Positions 1 through 7,955 are shown, numbered from the stretch's first letter. The stretch is 50,353 bases of DNA from Bacteroidales bacterium (GCA_024398365.1 JAKSJG010000006.1:1-50353), one strand, 5' to 3'. Numbers and translations are program-made. Notes: generated from the letters alone by a model not told the origin.

Positions 1-64
1 CGCAGGCTGAGGCCAGGAAAATCACTGCTGAAAGAAGCAGGAATCGTGCAATGTGTTTTTTCAT
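1..64 (-). CDS. Partial lipoprotein, N-terminus only
   Basis: The gene reads leftwards off the window. ATG is at 64-62, and the 21 visible codons give a basic start (MKKHIAR), a hydrophobic stretch and a lipobox ending LASA-C at residue 21, so the product should be a lipidated, exported protein. A purine-rich AGGAGA lies 6-7 bases upstream of the ATG, and a TAnnTTTG promoter lies further upstream on the same strand (301-332), implying a leader of about 230 nt. Nothing beyond the signal peptide is visible, so the function cannot be named. Confidence 0.72.
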   Translation of the reverse strand, partial: MKKHIARFLLLSAVIFLASAC

Positions 65-300
65 AGCTTTTCTCCTGAAATTAAAACCATCCTGACGGAT
101 CACCGATCACATAGTTCTGATTTTGGTCTCCTGTGCTGACACAGAGCACTGATTCAGAGCCAAGACACTGAACTTCGACTTCCGGTGAAGCGTAAACAGC
201 TTTTCTTGAGTGTAACATAAATGAATTTGAATTGTATTTAAAATATTGTATATCAAATAATTAAGGACAATATTCAATAAACACTGGTCCACGTAAAATA

Positions 301-332
301 CAAATATAATTTTTTATGGTCATTTTCGCAAA
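301..332 (-). promoter_or_regulatory. Promoter for the left-edge lipoprotein
   Basis: On the minus strand a -7 element TATATTTG (308-301, matching TAnnTTTG) has a TTTG at 332-329 with a 20-base spacer, the arrangement known for the Bacteroidetes primary sigma factor. The start would fall near 295, leaving a long AT-rich leader to the ATG at 64. I see no clear riboswitch fold in that leader. The 65-458 gap otherwise holds only the htpG promoter and the palindrome described separately. Confidence 0.55.
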
Positions 333-381
333 TGAAATGCGGAGTGACCTTGCAGGAGAAATCCGTCCCTCCCTGCCATTC

Positions 382-396
382 TGACACAGTTTGTCA
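382..396. promoter_or_regulatory. Palindrome TGACA-N5-TGTCA upstream of htpG
   Basis: A perfect 5+5 inverted repeat (TGACA CAGTT TGTCA) lies just upstream of the presumed -33 region of htpG. The same spacing occurs twice upstream of valS (31796-31810 and 31853-31867). It is also flanked by weaker outward pairings (GTGAC at 343-347 with GTCAC at 393-397; GCAGG at 351-355 with CCTGC at 372-376), so it may instead be part of an imperfect hairpin. Its role as an operator is inference. Confidence 0.45.
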
Positions 397-403
397 CACA
401 TTC

Positions 404-436
404 TTGGCCATGGTATCGTATTTGTTTATATCTTTG
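404..436 (+). promoter_or_regulatory. htpG promoter
   Basis: TATCTTTG at 429-436 matches TAnnTTTG. A TTG at 404-406 gives a 22-base spacer, slightly long. The transcript would start near 442 and give a leader under 20 nt before the ATG at 459. The TGACA-N5-TGTCA palindrome lies directly upstream. Confidence 0.5.
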
Positions 437-458
437 TCCACTTATAAATAATGAAATT

Positions 459-2321
459 ATGGCACAAGGTAAAATAGGCGTAACTACTGAGAACATTTTT
501 CCTGTAATCAAGAAGTTTCTTTATTCCGACCACGACATTTTCGTACGTGAGATCGTAGCGAATGCCGTAGATGCCACTCAGAAACTCAAAGCACTTGCAG
601 GCAGCGGCGAATTCAAGGGCGAACTCGGCGACTGCACCATACATATTGACGTTGACAACAAGGCCAATACCATACGCATCACCGACCGCGGCATAGGTAT
701 GACCGAGGAAGAGGTTGACAAGTACATCAACCAGATCGCATTCTCCAGCGCTGGGGAATTCCTCGAGAAATACAAGGACCAGACAGGCATCATCGGCCAT
801 TTCGGCCTCGGATTCTATTCCGCATTCATGGTGTCGAAGAAGGTCACCATCGACACACTTTCCTGGAAGGAGGGCGCGAAGGCCGTACGCTGGGAATGCA
901 CCGGCGACCCGGAATACAAGATGTCCGACAGCGACAAGGCTGAGCGCGGCACCGTCATCACCCTCTACCTCGACGACGAGTCGAAGGAGTTCGGCGAGGA
1001 GGCGCGCGTGGGCGAGCTGCTGCACAAGTACTGCAAGTTCATGCCGGTAAGCATTGCCCTCGGCAAGAAGAAGGAATGGAAGGACGACAAGTATGTGGAC
1101 ACCGATGAGGACAACATCATCAACAACGTCGAGCCGCTCTGGACAAAGAAGCCGTCAGAGCTTAAGGACGAGGATTACGTCAAGTTCTACCAGACCCTCT
1201 ACCCTATGCAGGACGACCCTCTGTTCTACATTCACCTCAATGTGGACTACCCTTTCAACCTCACCGGCATCCTGTATTTCCCTAAGATCAAGAATCAGCT
1301 CGAAGTCACACGCAACAAGGTGCAGCTCTACTGCAACCAGATGTTCGTGACAGACTCCGTCGAAGACATAGTACCTGAGTTCATGACCCTCCTGCACGGA
1401 GTCATCGACTCCCCTGACATTCCGCTCAACGTATCCCGCAGCTACCTGCAGGCCGACGGCAACGTCAAGAAGATCTCCGGCTACATCACCAAGAAGGTGG
1501 CGGACCGCCTCGAGGAGATCTCCAAGAACCAGAAGGACGATTTCGAGGCCAAGTGGGACAATCTCAAGCTCTTCATTGAGTACGGCATGCTCACAGACGA
1601 GAAGTTCTGCGAGAGGGCGATGAAATTCTTCAAGCTCAGGAACACCGACGGCAAGTACTTCAGCTTCGAGGATTACCGCAAGGTCATCGAGAGCGAGCAG
1701 ACTGACAAGGACAAGAAGGTCGTGTATCTCTACGCCTCCGACACCCAGAGCCAGTTCTCATACATCGAAGCCGCTAAGAACAAGGGCTATGACGTACTGC
1801 TGATGGACTGCCCTCTGGACGCACATTTCGTCAACCTGCTCGAGAACAAGCTCAAGGACGCGAAGTTCGTCCGCGTAGATGCGGACTCCATCGACCGCCT
1901 CATCCAGAAGGCCGACGAGGACAAGTTCGAGACCACCGAGGATCAGAAGAAGGCGCTCCAGGAGACCTTCGAGGCCATCCTGCCGGGCGAATACAAGTAC
2001 GACGTGCAGATGGCGAAGCTCGGCGAGACAGCGCAGCCTATCCTCATCACCCAGAGCGAATTCATGCGCCGCTACCGCGAAATGGCCGCTCTCGGCGGAG
2101 GTATGAACTTCTACGGCGAGATGCCGGAATCATACAATATCATAGTGAATGCACAGAACCCTGTCATCAAGAAAATCATGGGAGACGAAGGCGTATCAGC
2201 CCTCAAGGCGGACAATGCCCTCCTCAAGCAGGCCGCAGACCTCGCCCTGCTTGCCAACGGTCTCCTCAAGGGCAAGGCTCTCAGCGACTTCATCAAGCGC
2301 AGCGAAGACCTACTTAAATAA
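459..2321 (+). CDS. htpG: HtpG, Hsp90-family molecular chaperone
   Basis: This is a cytoplasmic ATP-dependent chaperone that helps late folding of client proteins. The 620 residues show the GHKL ATPase signatures: E31 and N35 in VREIVANAVDA, DRGIGM at 76-81, and the lid and glycine-rich motif GHFGLGFYSAFMV at 113-125. Middle and C-terminal dimerisation regions follow. The length is close to E. coli HtpG (624) and, from memory, shorter than many Bacteroides HtpG proteins (about 680). The ATG fits the family N-terminus (MAQGKIGVTTEN). It is first in a plus-strand group; the lipoprotein gene starts 12 bases after its stop. The family is usually heat-inducible, and the upstream palindrome is a candidate site for such control. 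Confidence 0.97.
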   Translation: MAQGKIGVTTENIFPVIKKFLYSDHDIFVREIVANAVDATQKLKALAGSGEFKGELGDCTIHIDVDNKANTIRITDRGIGMTEEEVDKYINQIAFSSAGEFLEKYKDQTGIIGHFGLGFYSAFMVSKKVTIDTLSWKEGAKAVRWECTGDPEYKMSDSDKAERGTVITLYLDDESKEFGEEARVGELLHKYCKFMPVSIALGKKKEWKDDKYVDTDEDNIINNVEPLWTKKPSELKDEDYVKFYQTLYPMQDDPLFYIHLNVDYPFNLTGILYFPKIKNQLEVTRNKVQLYCNQMFVTDSVEDIVPEFMTLLHGVIDSPDIPLNVSRSYLQADGNVKKISGYITKKVADRLEEISKNQKDDFEAKWDNLKLFIEYGMLTDEKFCERAMKFFKLRNTDGKYFSFEDYRKVIESEQTDKDKKVVYLYASDTQSQFSYIEAAKNKGYDVLLMDCPLDAHFVNLLENKLKDAKFVRVDADSIDRLIQKADEDKFETTEDQKKALQETFEAILPGEYKYDVQMAKLGETAQPILITQSEFMRRYREMAALGGGMNFYGEMPESYNIIVNAQNPVIKKIMGDEGVSALKADNALLKQAADLALLANGLLKGKALSDFIKRSEDLLK

Positions 2322-2333
2322 TTACATACAAAA

Positions 2334-3143
2334 ATGAAAAAAACATTATTGCCGGTTATCCTGGCCGTTGCGGCCATACTGGCAGTGTCATGCAAGCACG
2401 AACCGGAAGAGATCGAGAACTATTCATTCTTCTCAGTCCACAGTGCAAGTGAAGCCCTCAGCAAGGAGATCGCACAGAAGGTTGGCGATACCTATGCACG
2501 CGCTACCGACAGCATAGATATCAATTTTGACCTGCAGCGCGAAGGCCTCTCCGAAGAAGCCACCGCTCTGATTGACGCAGAGATCATCGCGGTCTCGCTC
2601 GGCGAGCAGTACCGCAATATGGATATCTGCGATGCCATGGCGGCATTTGCGGACAGCTCCACTGCCGTGTACTTCCAGGAATGCAATTCCGCTCTCTCAG
2701 TGGCAGACGAGAACATGCTCCCTCCGGCCTACATGCTGAGCCAGATCAACACCATTGAAGGCAAGGTATTCTCCATCAGCGAGAACGTGCTGCAGTACGT
2801 CATCACAAGCTACTTCTACGGTGGCGGCGCCCATGGCTACGGCCTGGACACCTATCTCGCATTCGACACCCAGAGCGGCAAGAGACTCACCGTCGATGAC
2901 ATATTCGCCGACAAGGATCAGCTCAAATCAGTGCTCGCCGCCAAGGCGAAGGCCGATGAAAGGACCTATGAAGACCTTGAGATGTTCATCTCCGACACAT
3001 TCCTGATGGATGAGGAAGGCATCACCTTCATGTACGCACCGTACGACATCGGCTGCTACGCTTCAGGTCAGATCGACCTCAATATCTCCAAGGAGGAGCT
3101 CAAGGGCATGGTTCGCCCTGAGGCCGAAAAGTACTGGGAATAA
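2334..3143 (+). CDS. DUF3298/PdaC-like lipoprotein
   Basis: This is a predicted exported lipoprotein of 269 residues with the lipobox ending in Cys20 (ILAVSC), followed by KHEPEE. A GGGAHG motif at 163-168 and the following LAFDTQSGKRLTVDDIF stretch, with a late MYAPYDIGCYASG segment, are typical of the DUF4163 + DUF3298 arrangement found in RsiV and PdaC-type proteins. Some such domains bind lysozyme or act on peptidoglycan, but no catalytic residues can be assigned here. It starts 12 bases after htpG and ends 2 bases before the next gene, so the three are probably co-transcribed. Confidence 0.8.
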   Translation: MKKTLLPVILAVAAILAVSCKHEPEEIENYSFFSVHSASEALSKEIAQKVGDTYARATDSIDINFDLQREGLSEEATALIDAEIIAVSLGEQYRNMDICDAMAAFADSSTAVYFQECNSALSVADENMLPPAYMLSQINTIEGKVFSISENVLQYVITSYFYGGGAHGYGLDTYLAFDTQSGKRLTVDDIFADKDQLKSVLAAKAKADERTYEDLEMFISDTFLMDEEGITFMYAPYDIGCYASGQIDLNISKEELKGMVRPEAEKYWE

Positions 3144-3145
3144 TC

Positions 3146-3430
3146 ATGAAATATCGCAAGCGCATCACGCTATGGGCAGCAATCATCGCCATCGGGACGG
3201 TGATTGCTGTCTCTTCTATAGAACGTCTCCGCGCCTACAAGATCTCCGACATCATCAGCGACGAGGCGGCCGCCGACTCCCTTGATGCTGCGGCAGCGGT
3301 GGCGGTGGCGGCGGTGGCTGAGGCTGCTGCTGACACTACGGCCTGTGCCGCTGACGCAGTTGCGGATACCGCGGCAGTTGACAAGGCGGCTGCGGACACG
3401 ACAGCAGATCACCCAAGTTCTTCCCAGTAG
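3146..3430 (+). CDS. Small single-pass protein with Ala/Asp-rich tail
   Basis: The 94 residues start 2 bases after the previous stop. There is a basic N-terminus (MKYRKR), one transmembrane helix at about 8-25, a short charged segment and then from about residue 45 a low-complexity tail of Ala, Asp and Thr with near-repeats of AAADTTA. The topology suggests an inner-membrane anchor with a flexible periplasmic tail. No family is recognised. The last 22 bases overlap the convergent gene ending at 3409. The tight spacing and membrane start argue that it is real; the biased composition keeps confidence moderate. Confidence 0.55.
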   Translation: MKYRKRITLWAAIIAIGTVIAVSSIERLRAYKISDIISDEAAADSLDAAAAVAVAAVAEAAADTTACAADAVADTAAVDKAAADTTADHPSSSQ

Positions 3431-3900
3431 TATCTCACCACCGGACGCATGGCCGTATCAAACAATGCGGTGTTGATATCATATTTCCTGGAGCCGTGGC
3501 AAACGATAGTCATCGTATTGCCGTCATTGACAATATCCTCAATCTCCGACCAGAGTATCCTGGCACTGGATAACTTCAAACCAGAGCACAGAGATAGGTC
3601 CAAAGCATCCTTGGCAACAATAACTTCTGACCTCGCCCATGAGGCCAGAAGCACGCATATGAATCCGAAGAAGACAAGTGCCGGAACGAACAACAGATAA
3701 TAGCCCCAGGATAGTCCGGAACACAATCCCCACACAAGCACCCCGATCAAAGCGATTGTAAACAAGAGCATGATGACACAGGACCAAAGGGCCCTGAACT
3801 CATACTTACGATCAGTAGAAGACAGTCGTTTATATGCCTTTCTCTCTAATGCAGATGTGATCAGAGCGGTCACATCACGAGCGATTGAAGTGTTGCTCAT
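3409..3900 (-). CDS. Two-helix membrane protein with PH-like C-terminal region
   Basis: The 163 residues from ATG 3900 begin MSNTSIARDV and carry two transmembrane helices near 37-58 and 63-85, followed by a soluble region (VIVAKDALDLS ... WSEIEDI ... IVCHGSRKYDI) resembling bacterial PH-like (bPH2) domains seen in small membrane proteins. An in-frame ATG at 3924 would add 8 residues but overlaps the preceding gene by 20 bases; 3900 lies 4 bases after that gene's stop and is preferred. Function unknown. It is probably co-transcribed with the PNPOx-type lipoprotein. Confidence 0.65.
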   Translation of the reverse strand: MSNTSIARDVTALITSALERKAYKRLSSTDRKYEFRALWSCVIMLLFTIALIGVLVWGLCSGLSWGYYLLFVPALVFFGFICVLLASWARSEVIVAKDALDLSLCSGLKLSSARILWSEIEDIVNDGNTMTIVCHGSRKYDINTALFDTAMRPVVRYYWEELG

Positions 3901-3904
3901 ACAG

Positions 3905-4483
3905 TCACTTTTCAGTTTGAACATACGCGAGTGACTCGCGTACTGTTAAATCAAGTTTGATAATCTCCTGAGGATTGACGAAGGAATCGAAGCGGGCGGT
4001 GGCGTCCTTGAAGTAATAGACCGCCGTGTTGCCGTCGTTCTCGTCATACATTCCGCGAAGCTCAGGATAAGCGTCCAGCATGGACTTCTTGGCCTCGATG
4101 CGCTCATCCTCGACGAGAGTGCCGCTCAGGCGCAGCCAGTTGGCCTGGCCGTCGTAGCAGCAGAGCTCAACCTTGGGATTGGCCGCAATCTGCTTTGCGA
4201 CGTCCTTCTTGTGTCCGGTCTGGATATAGAGCTTGCCTTCGAAAATGTTGACAGTGCCGAAAGGACGCACCCTCGGCTTCATCTCCCCGTCCGCGGAGTC
4301 CACCGTGGCGAGATAATAAGTGCCGTGGCAGTCGTGCTTTATGAATTCATATACCTTCTCCATAGCTTCTGTATTTTTGGTTTGATAATCCGAATGATTG
4401 ATCTGCTGCTCTCTGACGCAGGAAGTCAGCAGCAAGGCTACCGTTGCCAGCGCTGCCATAGCAAGAATGTTAATGTGTCTCAT
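3905..4483 (-). CDS. Lipoprotein with PNPOx-type flavin-binding domain
   Basis: The ATG at 4483 gives 192 residues with a clear lipoprotein signal (MRHINILAM ... LLLTSC, Cys22). The longer frame to 4516 would need a TTG and would overlap candidate promoter elements. Residues about 38-180 look like the pyridoxamine 5'-phosphate oxidase split-barrel fold: YYLATVDSADGEMKPRVRPF, an IQTGHKKDVAKQI helix, NPKVELCCYDG and a late YYFKDATARFDSF. Family members bind FMN, F420 or haem and are usually cytoplasmic, so a lipidated, exported version is unusual. The substrate is unknown. Tandem TATTTTTG elements lie upstream. Confidence 0.75.
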   Translation of the reverse strand: MRHINILAMAALATVALLLTSCVREQQINHSDYQTKNTEAMEKVYEFIKHDCHGTYYLATVDSADGEMKPRVRPFGTVNIFEGKLYIQTGHKKDVAKQIAANPKVELCCYDGQANWLRLSGTLVEDERIEAKKSMLDAYPELRGMYDENDGNTAVYYFKDATARFDSFVNPQEIIKLDLTVRESLAYVQTEK

Positions 4484-4513
4484 ACTTTTGACATGATTGT
4501 ATTTTGGTGACAT

Positions 4514-4529
4514 CAAAAATACAAAAATA
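4514..4529 (-). promoter_or_regulatory. Tandem -7 elements upstream of PNPOx lipoprotein
   Basis: On the minus strand TATTTTTG occurs twice in direct succession (4521-4514 and 4529-4522), each fitting TAnnTTTG. No good -33 TTG is seen at the right distance, so the promoter is weak or uncertain. Confidence 0.3.
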
Positions 4530-4559
4530 TCCCCTACGCTGGTGATGCCGGAAGGACAT

Positions 4560-4590
4560 AAAAAAATCAGCGACTCAAATAAGTCGCTGA
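4560..4590 (-). terminator. Rho-independent terminator after tRNA-Val
   Basis: A perfect 9-bp stem (TCAGCGACT / AGTCGCTGA, at 4567-4575 and 4582-4590) with a 6-base loop is followed on the minus strand by seven T. It lies 10 bases beyond the tRNA 3' end and separates the tRNA from the lipoprotein gene. Confidence 0.88.
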
Positions 4591-4600
4591 CTTTTCCGGG

Positions 4601-4675
4601 TGGGAGTAATAGGATTCGAACCTATGACCCCCTGCTTGTAGGGCAGGTGCTCTAAACCAGCTGAGCTATGCTCCC
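4601..4675 (-). tRNA. tRNA-Val (UAC), atypical
   Basis: A 75-nt cloverleaf reads on the minus strand from G1 at 4675 to A73 at 4601. It has D-arm GCTC...GAGC, anticodon stem CCTGC/GCAGG, loop CCTACAA and T-arm ATAGG-TTCGAAT-CCTAT. The anticodon UAC (plus-strand 4638-4640) assigns valine. Two features are odd: position 33 is C rather than the near-universal U, and the acceptor stem GGGAGCA/TACTCCC has a C6-A67 mismatch. The 3' CCA is not encoded. A promoter lies immediately upstream and a terminator downstream, so it is a single-gene unit. Confidence 0.88.
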
Positions 4676-4690
4676 GTTGTTTTGACTCTG

Positions 4691-4721
4691 CAAAGGTAGG
4701 TATTTTTTTTATTCCACCAAA
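4691..4721 (-). promoter_or_regulatory. tRNA-Val promoter
   Basis: On the minus strand TTTG (4721-4718), a 19-base spacer and TACCTTTG (4698-4691) give an exact match to the Bacteroidetes promoter pattern. The start would be near 4685, about 10 bases before the mature tRNA 5' end. The T-rich spacer overlaps the end of the acyltransferase region. Confidence 0.75.
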
Positions 4722-4722
4722 A

Positions 4723-5868
4723 TTATTTTGACTTTTTTCGCAAAAATGGTGCGGCAAATATCTTCAGAAGCTCATTTCGCACCGCAGCGCGGTCGCAGTC
4801 TTCGGGCAGAGAGGCGAGCTCGCCCTCGATATAAGCCTGAAAATCAGCATCCGGGCTCCCACCCTCCAGCATCGCAGCCGCCGAAGCGGAAGTTTCCCAG
4901 AGATGATAGCCATCCACGATGCGCGAGTCAATGATTTCCGCAAGGCGGCGGTAACGCTCATTTTTGTCGAAAGACGCGGCGTCGGCGATCTCCTCCGCTG
5001 TCAGAGGCTCGCAGAACTGCATGTGTACGCGGCCCTTCTTCTGGGTGATGCCTGTGATGATGCTCTCGATGTCCTCCATCTGCGCCTTGGTGTAGCTGCC
5101 GTTGACGGCGCGCTTCCAGTTCTCCACAGCCTTGCGCACTCCGCAAGGTTCGTATTCATATGATATGGAGAGCGGAAGGATGTTGAGCTCCCCGAAGTTT
5201 TCCTCGAATGTACCGCGGCCGCTCATGTCGAGCATCTTCAGCAGACCCTGCTCTGTCTGGTCATAACCGTTCTTGGTGCGTCCCTGGCGGTGAGCCAACC
5301 ATATGGAAGCGCCACCGTCCCCTGAAGGCACCGCCTCCTGCTGATCCAGGCTGAGGCCGTTGATGCGGCGGCGTATGTATTCGGAGAGCTGGGCGGAAGC
5401 CGCGTAGAGTTCGCGCGGGCTGCCGCTGCGTATGACCTTCACCATGCGGTTGGAGCGCATCAGGTCGTTGACGAACGGTATGGAGACAAGGTTGTCCCCC
5501 ACCGCTATCTCCGTGGTCGGCAGCGAGGTGAGCACCATCAGGTGCTGCAGGAAGGCCGAATCCAGCACTATGTCGCGGTGATTGGACAGTATGAGATATC
5601 TGCGCTTCGGGAAATCTCTGAAATACTCCATTCCATCAAAAGTGAGGCCTTTGGTGGTAAGGCTGACTATCCTGCCGATGGCCGGCGACATCACGCTGCT
5701 CTGGAAATCATCCACGCTGGTAACAGTGCGCAGAGTCTCACGGAAAAGCGTGGAGTCCTCCCCCGGATAGAGGAAGCTGTTGAACTTCTCTATGATGGGA
5801 TGGTCCGCAAAGCGGAACATGGCATCACAGGTGGCAGCGTCATCGTATGGTCTGATATCTTCGAACAT
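4723..5868 (-). CDS. PlsB/PlsC-like glycerol-phosphate acyltransferase
   Basis: This is a predicted acyltransferase of phospholipid or lipid synthesis at the inner membrane face. It contains SNHRDIVLD (about residues 95-103), the family's catalytic His-Asp block, and WLAHRQGRTKNG, which sits where relatives have a Glu-Gly-Arg type motif and here reads Gln-Gly-Arg. The start is ATG 5868 (MFEDIRPYDD, 381 residues), 4 bases after the upstream stop; the longer frame to 5910 would need TTG and overlaps that gene by 38 bases. It is probably co-transcribed with the membrane protein and queA. The precise acyl acceptor is not determined. Confidence 0.82.
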   Translation of the reverse strand: MFEDIRPYDDAATCDAMFRFADHPIIEKFNSFLYPGEDSTLFRETLRTVTSVDDFQSSVMSPAIGRIVSLTTKGLTFDGMEYFRDFPKRRYLILSNHRDIVLDSAFLQHLMVLTSLPTTEIAVGDNLVSIPFVNDLMRSNRMVKVIRSGSPRELYAASAQLSEYIRRRINGLSLDQQEAVPSGDGGASIWLAHRQGRTKNGYDQTEQGLLKMLDMSGRGTFEENFGELNILPLSISYEYEPCGVRKAVENWKRAVNGSYTKAQMEDIESIITGITQKKGRVHMQFCEPLTAEEIADAASFDKNERYRRLAEIIDSRIVDGYHLWETSASAAAMLEGGSPDADFQAYIEGELASLPEDCDRAAVRNELLKIFAAPFLRKKSK

Positions 5869-5872
5869 GGCC

Positions 5873-6631
5873 CTAGATGGTCTTTTCCTTACGGCAGTAG
5901 AGATCCGCAAGAGGGACTGTGATGCCGAGGTACAGCAGCGTCAGGGCCATTGAAGGCCAGAATTTGTCCGTTGCGAAGGAAATATATTCAGGTATGCAGT
6001 ATTTGAGCACGTAAAGCACTACGGCCAGGATGCCGACGAGCATCCAGCCGCGCCAGCGGAACACCTTCCAGAGCACTATTGCCAGTGTGGCGAATGCCAT
6101 CGGGAGAAGCAGGTAATGCGTAGGCTCGTCGCAGAGAAGGGCGATGACACCGATGCAGAGCAGAAGGGCGAGGCTCGAGTAGAGTACCTTGAAGTCGAAC
6201 TTGATCTCGCCGCTGCCGGTGGCGCTCCTGCGGACCGAGTTGGATGACACCTTGTCCCCTGCGCGCTTGCGGAAATGGAAGTACAGCCACAGTGAGACGG
6301 CTATCACTATAACCGGCGCGCCTATGCCCCAGAGAGTGGAGATGATGCCGCCGCAGAGCTTGATGATGAGCCACGCCAGGCCGAAGAAGGCGAGCACGCC
6401 GAGTCCCATGAACAGCAGCACCCTGGCCAGAGGCGAGAGGTTGAGCCTGCCGTTGATGAAGGAGAAGGTCATCGACACAAGGAAAAGTGTGAGTATGATG
6501 GCGCAGGAGGTGGTATATCCTCCGTGTTCGAAGCTGAAGTCCTCTACCGGGACCGGTTCAGGTATGTAGCTGGAAGCGAATATCGCCGCAGCTATGGCTA
6601 TCAGCAGAATGATGAATCTGTATTTTTTCAT
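5873..6631 (-). CDS. Polytopic membrane protein, unknown function
   Basis: The 252 residues carry about seven hydrophobic helices: an N-terminal one at 5-22, pairs at about 43-60 and 68-92, one at 100-117, and three after a soluble linker at about 128-148. The linker (KRAGDKVSSNS ... GSGEIKFDFK) splits the protein into two membrane halves. No family is recognised. Its ATG overlaps the queA stop by 4 bases (ATGA), and the acyltransferase follows 4 bases after its own stop, so it is translationally coupled to both. A link to lipid metabolism through the acyltransferase is only inference. Confidence 0.75.
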   Translation of the reverse strand: MKKYRFIILLIAIAAAIFASSYIPEPVPVEDFSFEHGGYTTSCAIILTLFLVSMTFSFINGRLNLSPLARVLLFMGLGVLAFFGLAWLIIKLCGGIISTLWGIGAPVIVIAVSLWLYFHFRKRAGDKVSSNSVRRSATGSGEIKFDFKVLYSSLALLLCIGVIALLCDEPTHYLLLPMAFATLAIVLWKVFRWRGWMLVGILAVVLYVLKYCIPEYISFATDKFWPSMALTLLYLGITVPLADLYCRKEKTI

Positions 6632-7869
6632 ATCTGTGGATTTTCTTTTTTCTGAAGCAGCGAAGAGTCACCGTAGCTGAGGAAACGGAAGCCGTGGTCC
6701 ATAGCGAAACTGTACATCTCGCGCCATGACTGGCCTATGAAGGCGGCTATCAGCAGCAGAAGGGTGCTCTGAGGCTGGTGGAAATTCGTTACTAAGTAAT
6801 TGATGACATTGAAGCGGTAGCCCGGCACAATGATGATCTGCGTGCGGGATACGAGGCGCTGCAGGCCGTTGGCGCGCAGATAGGCGATCAGAGCGTCGAG
6901 AGCCTCGACGGTGGAATAGGCATATCCCTCCTCGCGGTACGGCTCCCATTGGGAGACGAAGCCGGGCTCGCCCTTCTCGATGCAGTGCACGCCGAGGAAG
7001 TAGAGCGACTCGAGGCAGCGCGTGGATGTGGTGCCAACGGCAATCACAGGGCCGCTGACGGCATCCCGCAAGGTGCACAGGAAGTCCAGGGATACCTCGA
7101 AAGGCTCGCTGTGCATCGTATGGTCAGCGATGTATTCGCTCTTGACAGGCAGGAATGTGCCGGCACCCACGTGCAGGCAGAGCTTCTCGCGCCTTATGCC
7201 CTTGGCGTCGATATCCTCGAATTCCTTCTCAGTGAAATGCAGGCCTGCAGTAGGAGCGGCTACAGAGCCTTCGCGCATGGCATAACAGGTCTGATAGCGG
7301 ACGATGTCAAGCTCCTGCGTGTCCCTCTTGAGGTACGGCGGGATAGGGATGCGTCCGCAATGCCCGAGCACTGATGAGAATGATATGCCAGTCTGCCAGG
7401 AGAACTCCACAATGCAGGATTTACCGTCATTGGAGACGAGATCGGCCTTGAGGTCGATGGCGGAGAGTTCCGGGTCAGTTGATATATTATATAAGGTGAG
7501 GGTGTCACCCTTCCATTTCTTGAGATTGCCGACTATGGCCTTCCAGCGGCATGAGCTGGTGGAAGCAAAATTGAGCTGATAGTCGGACGGGGTGTCAGGC
7601 TCGAGGCAGAAAACCTCAATAATCGCCCCTGTAGTGCGCTGGAAGAGCAATCTTGCCGGCACAACCTTGGTCTCATTGAAGACCATAAGCGCGCCAGAAG
7701 GCAAATAATTGGATATGTCCTTGAAGCGTGACTCAATATTCGATTCTCCGGAGCTTGAGGATGTATGGACAAGAAGCTTCGAGTCGTCCCGGTGGGCGAG
7801 GGGAAACTTGGCTATACGGTCCTCTGGGAGCTCGTAGGTGTAATCTTCTATCTTAATATCCTTGATCAT
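6628..7869 (-). CDS. queA: QueA, S-adenosylmethionine:tRNA ribosyltransferase-isomerase
   Basis: This enzyme transfers and isomerises the ribosyl group of S-adenosylmethionine onto preQ1 at tRNA position 34 to make epoxyqueuosine. The family is seen in the N-terminal YELPEDRIAKFPLAHRDDSKLL, NETKVVPARL, APTAGLHFTEKE, GAGTFLPVKSE and HTMHSEPFEV, and in the late NFHQPQSTLLLLIAAFIG. At 413 residues it is longer than the usual 340-350; extra sequence lies in the first half and towards the C-terminus. It leads a three-gene minus-strand operon, with a TAACTTTG promoter element only about 9 bases upstream of the ATG. Confidence 0.95.
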   Translation of the reverse strand: MIKDIKIEDYTYELPEDRIAKFPLAHRDDSKLLVHTSSSSGESNIESRFKDISNYLPSGALMVFNETKVVPARLLFQRTTGAIIEVFCLEPDTPSDYQLNFASTSSCRWKAIVGNLKKWKGDTLTLYNISTDPELSAIDLKADLVSNDGKSCIVEFSWQTGISFSSVLGHCGRIPIPPYLKRDTQELDIVRYQTCYAMREGSVAAPTAGLHFTEKEFEDIDAKGIRREKLCLHVGAGTFLPVKSEYIADHTMHSEPFEVSLDFLCTLRDAVSGPVIAVGTTSTRCLESLYFLGVHCIEKGEPGFVSQWEPYREEGYAYSTVEALDALIAYLRANGLQRLVSRTQIIIVPGYRFNVINYLVTNFHQPQSTLLLLIAAFIGQSWREMYSFAMDHGFRFLSYGDSSLLQKKENPQI

Positions 7870-7877
7870 ACGATTAG

Positions 7878-7910
7878 CAAAGTTAGCAAAAAATGTGCAG
7901 AAAAATGCAA
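7878..7910 (-). promoter_or_regulatory. queA promoter, near-leaderless
   Basis: On the minus strand TAACTTTG (7885-7878) fits TAnnTTTG, with a TTG at 7910-7908 and a 22-base spacer. Transcription would begin near 7872, leaving only a few bases before the ATG at 7869. Confidence 0.45.
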
Positions 7911-7955
7911 GTTGACAAATTCACATCGGTAAACATAGGGCTGTGGTTTTGTACA

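Noticed and set aside
107..292. 61-residue minus-strand open frame
   Set aside because: Located in the leader of the left-edge lipoprotein gene, with no ribosome site or recognisable content.
426..1025. 199-residue minus-strand open frame over htpG
   Set aside because: Antisense to conserved Hsp90 motifs; no domain and it would cover the htpG promoter.
4575..4757. 60-residue minus-strand open frame
   Set aside because: It runs straight through the tRNA-Val gene and its promoter; the apparent protein is a translation of tRNA sequence.
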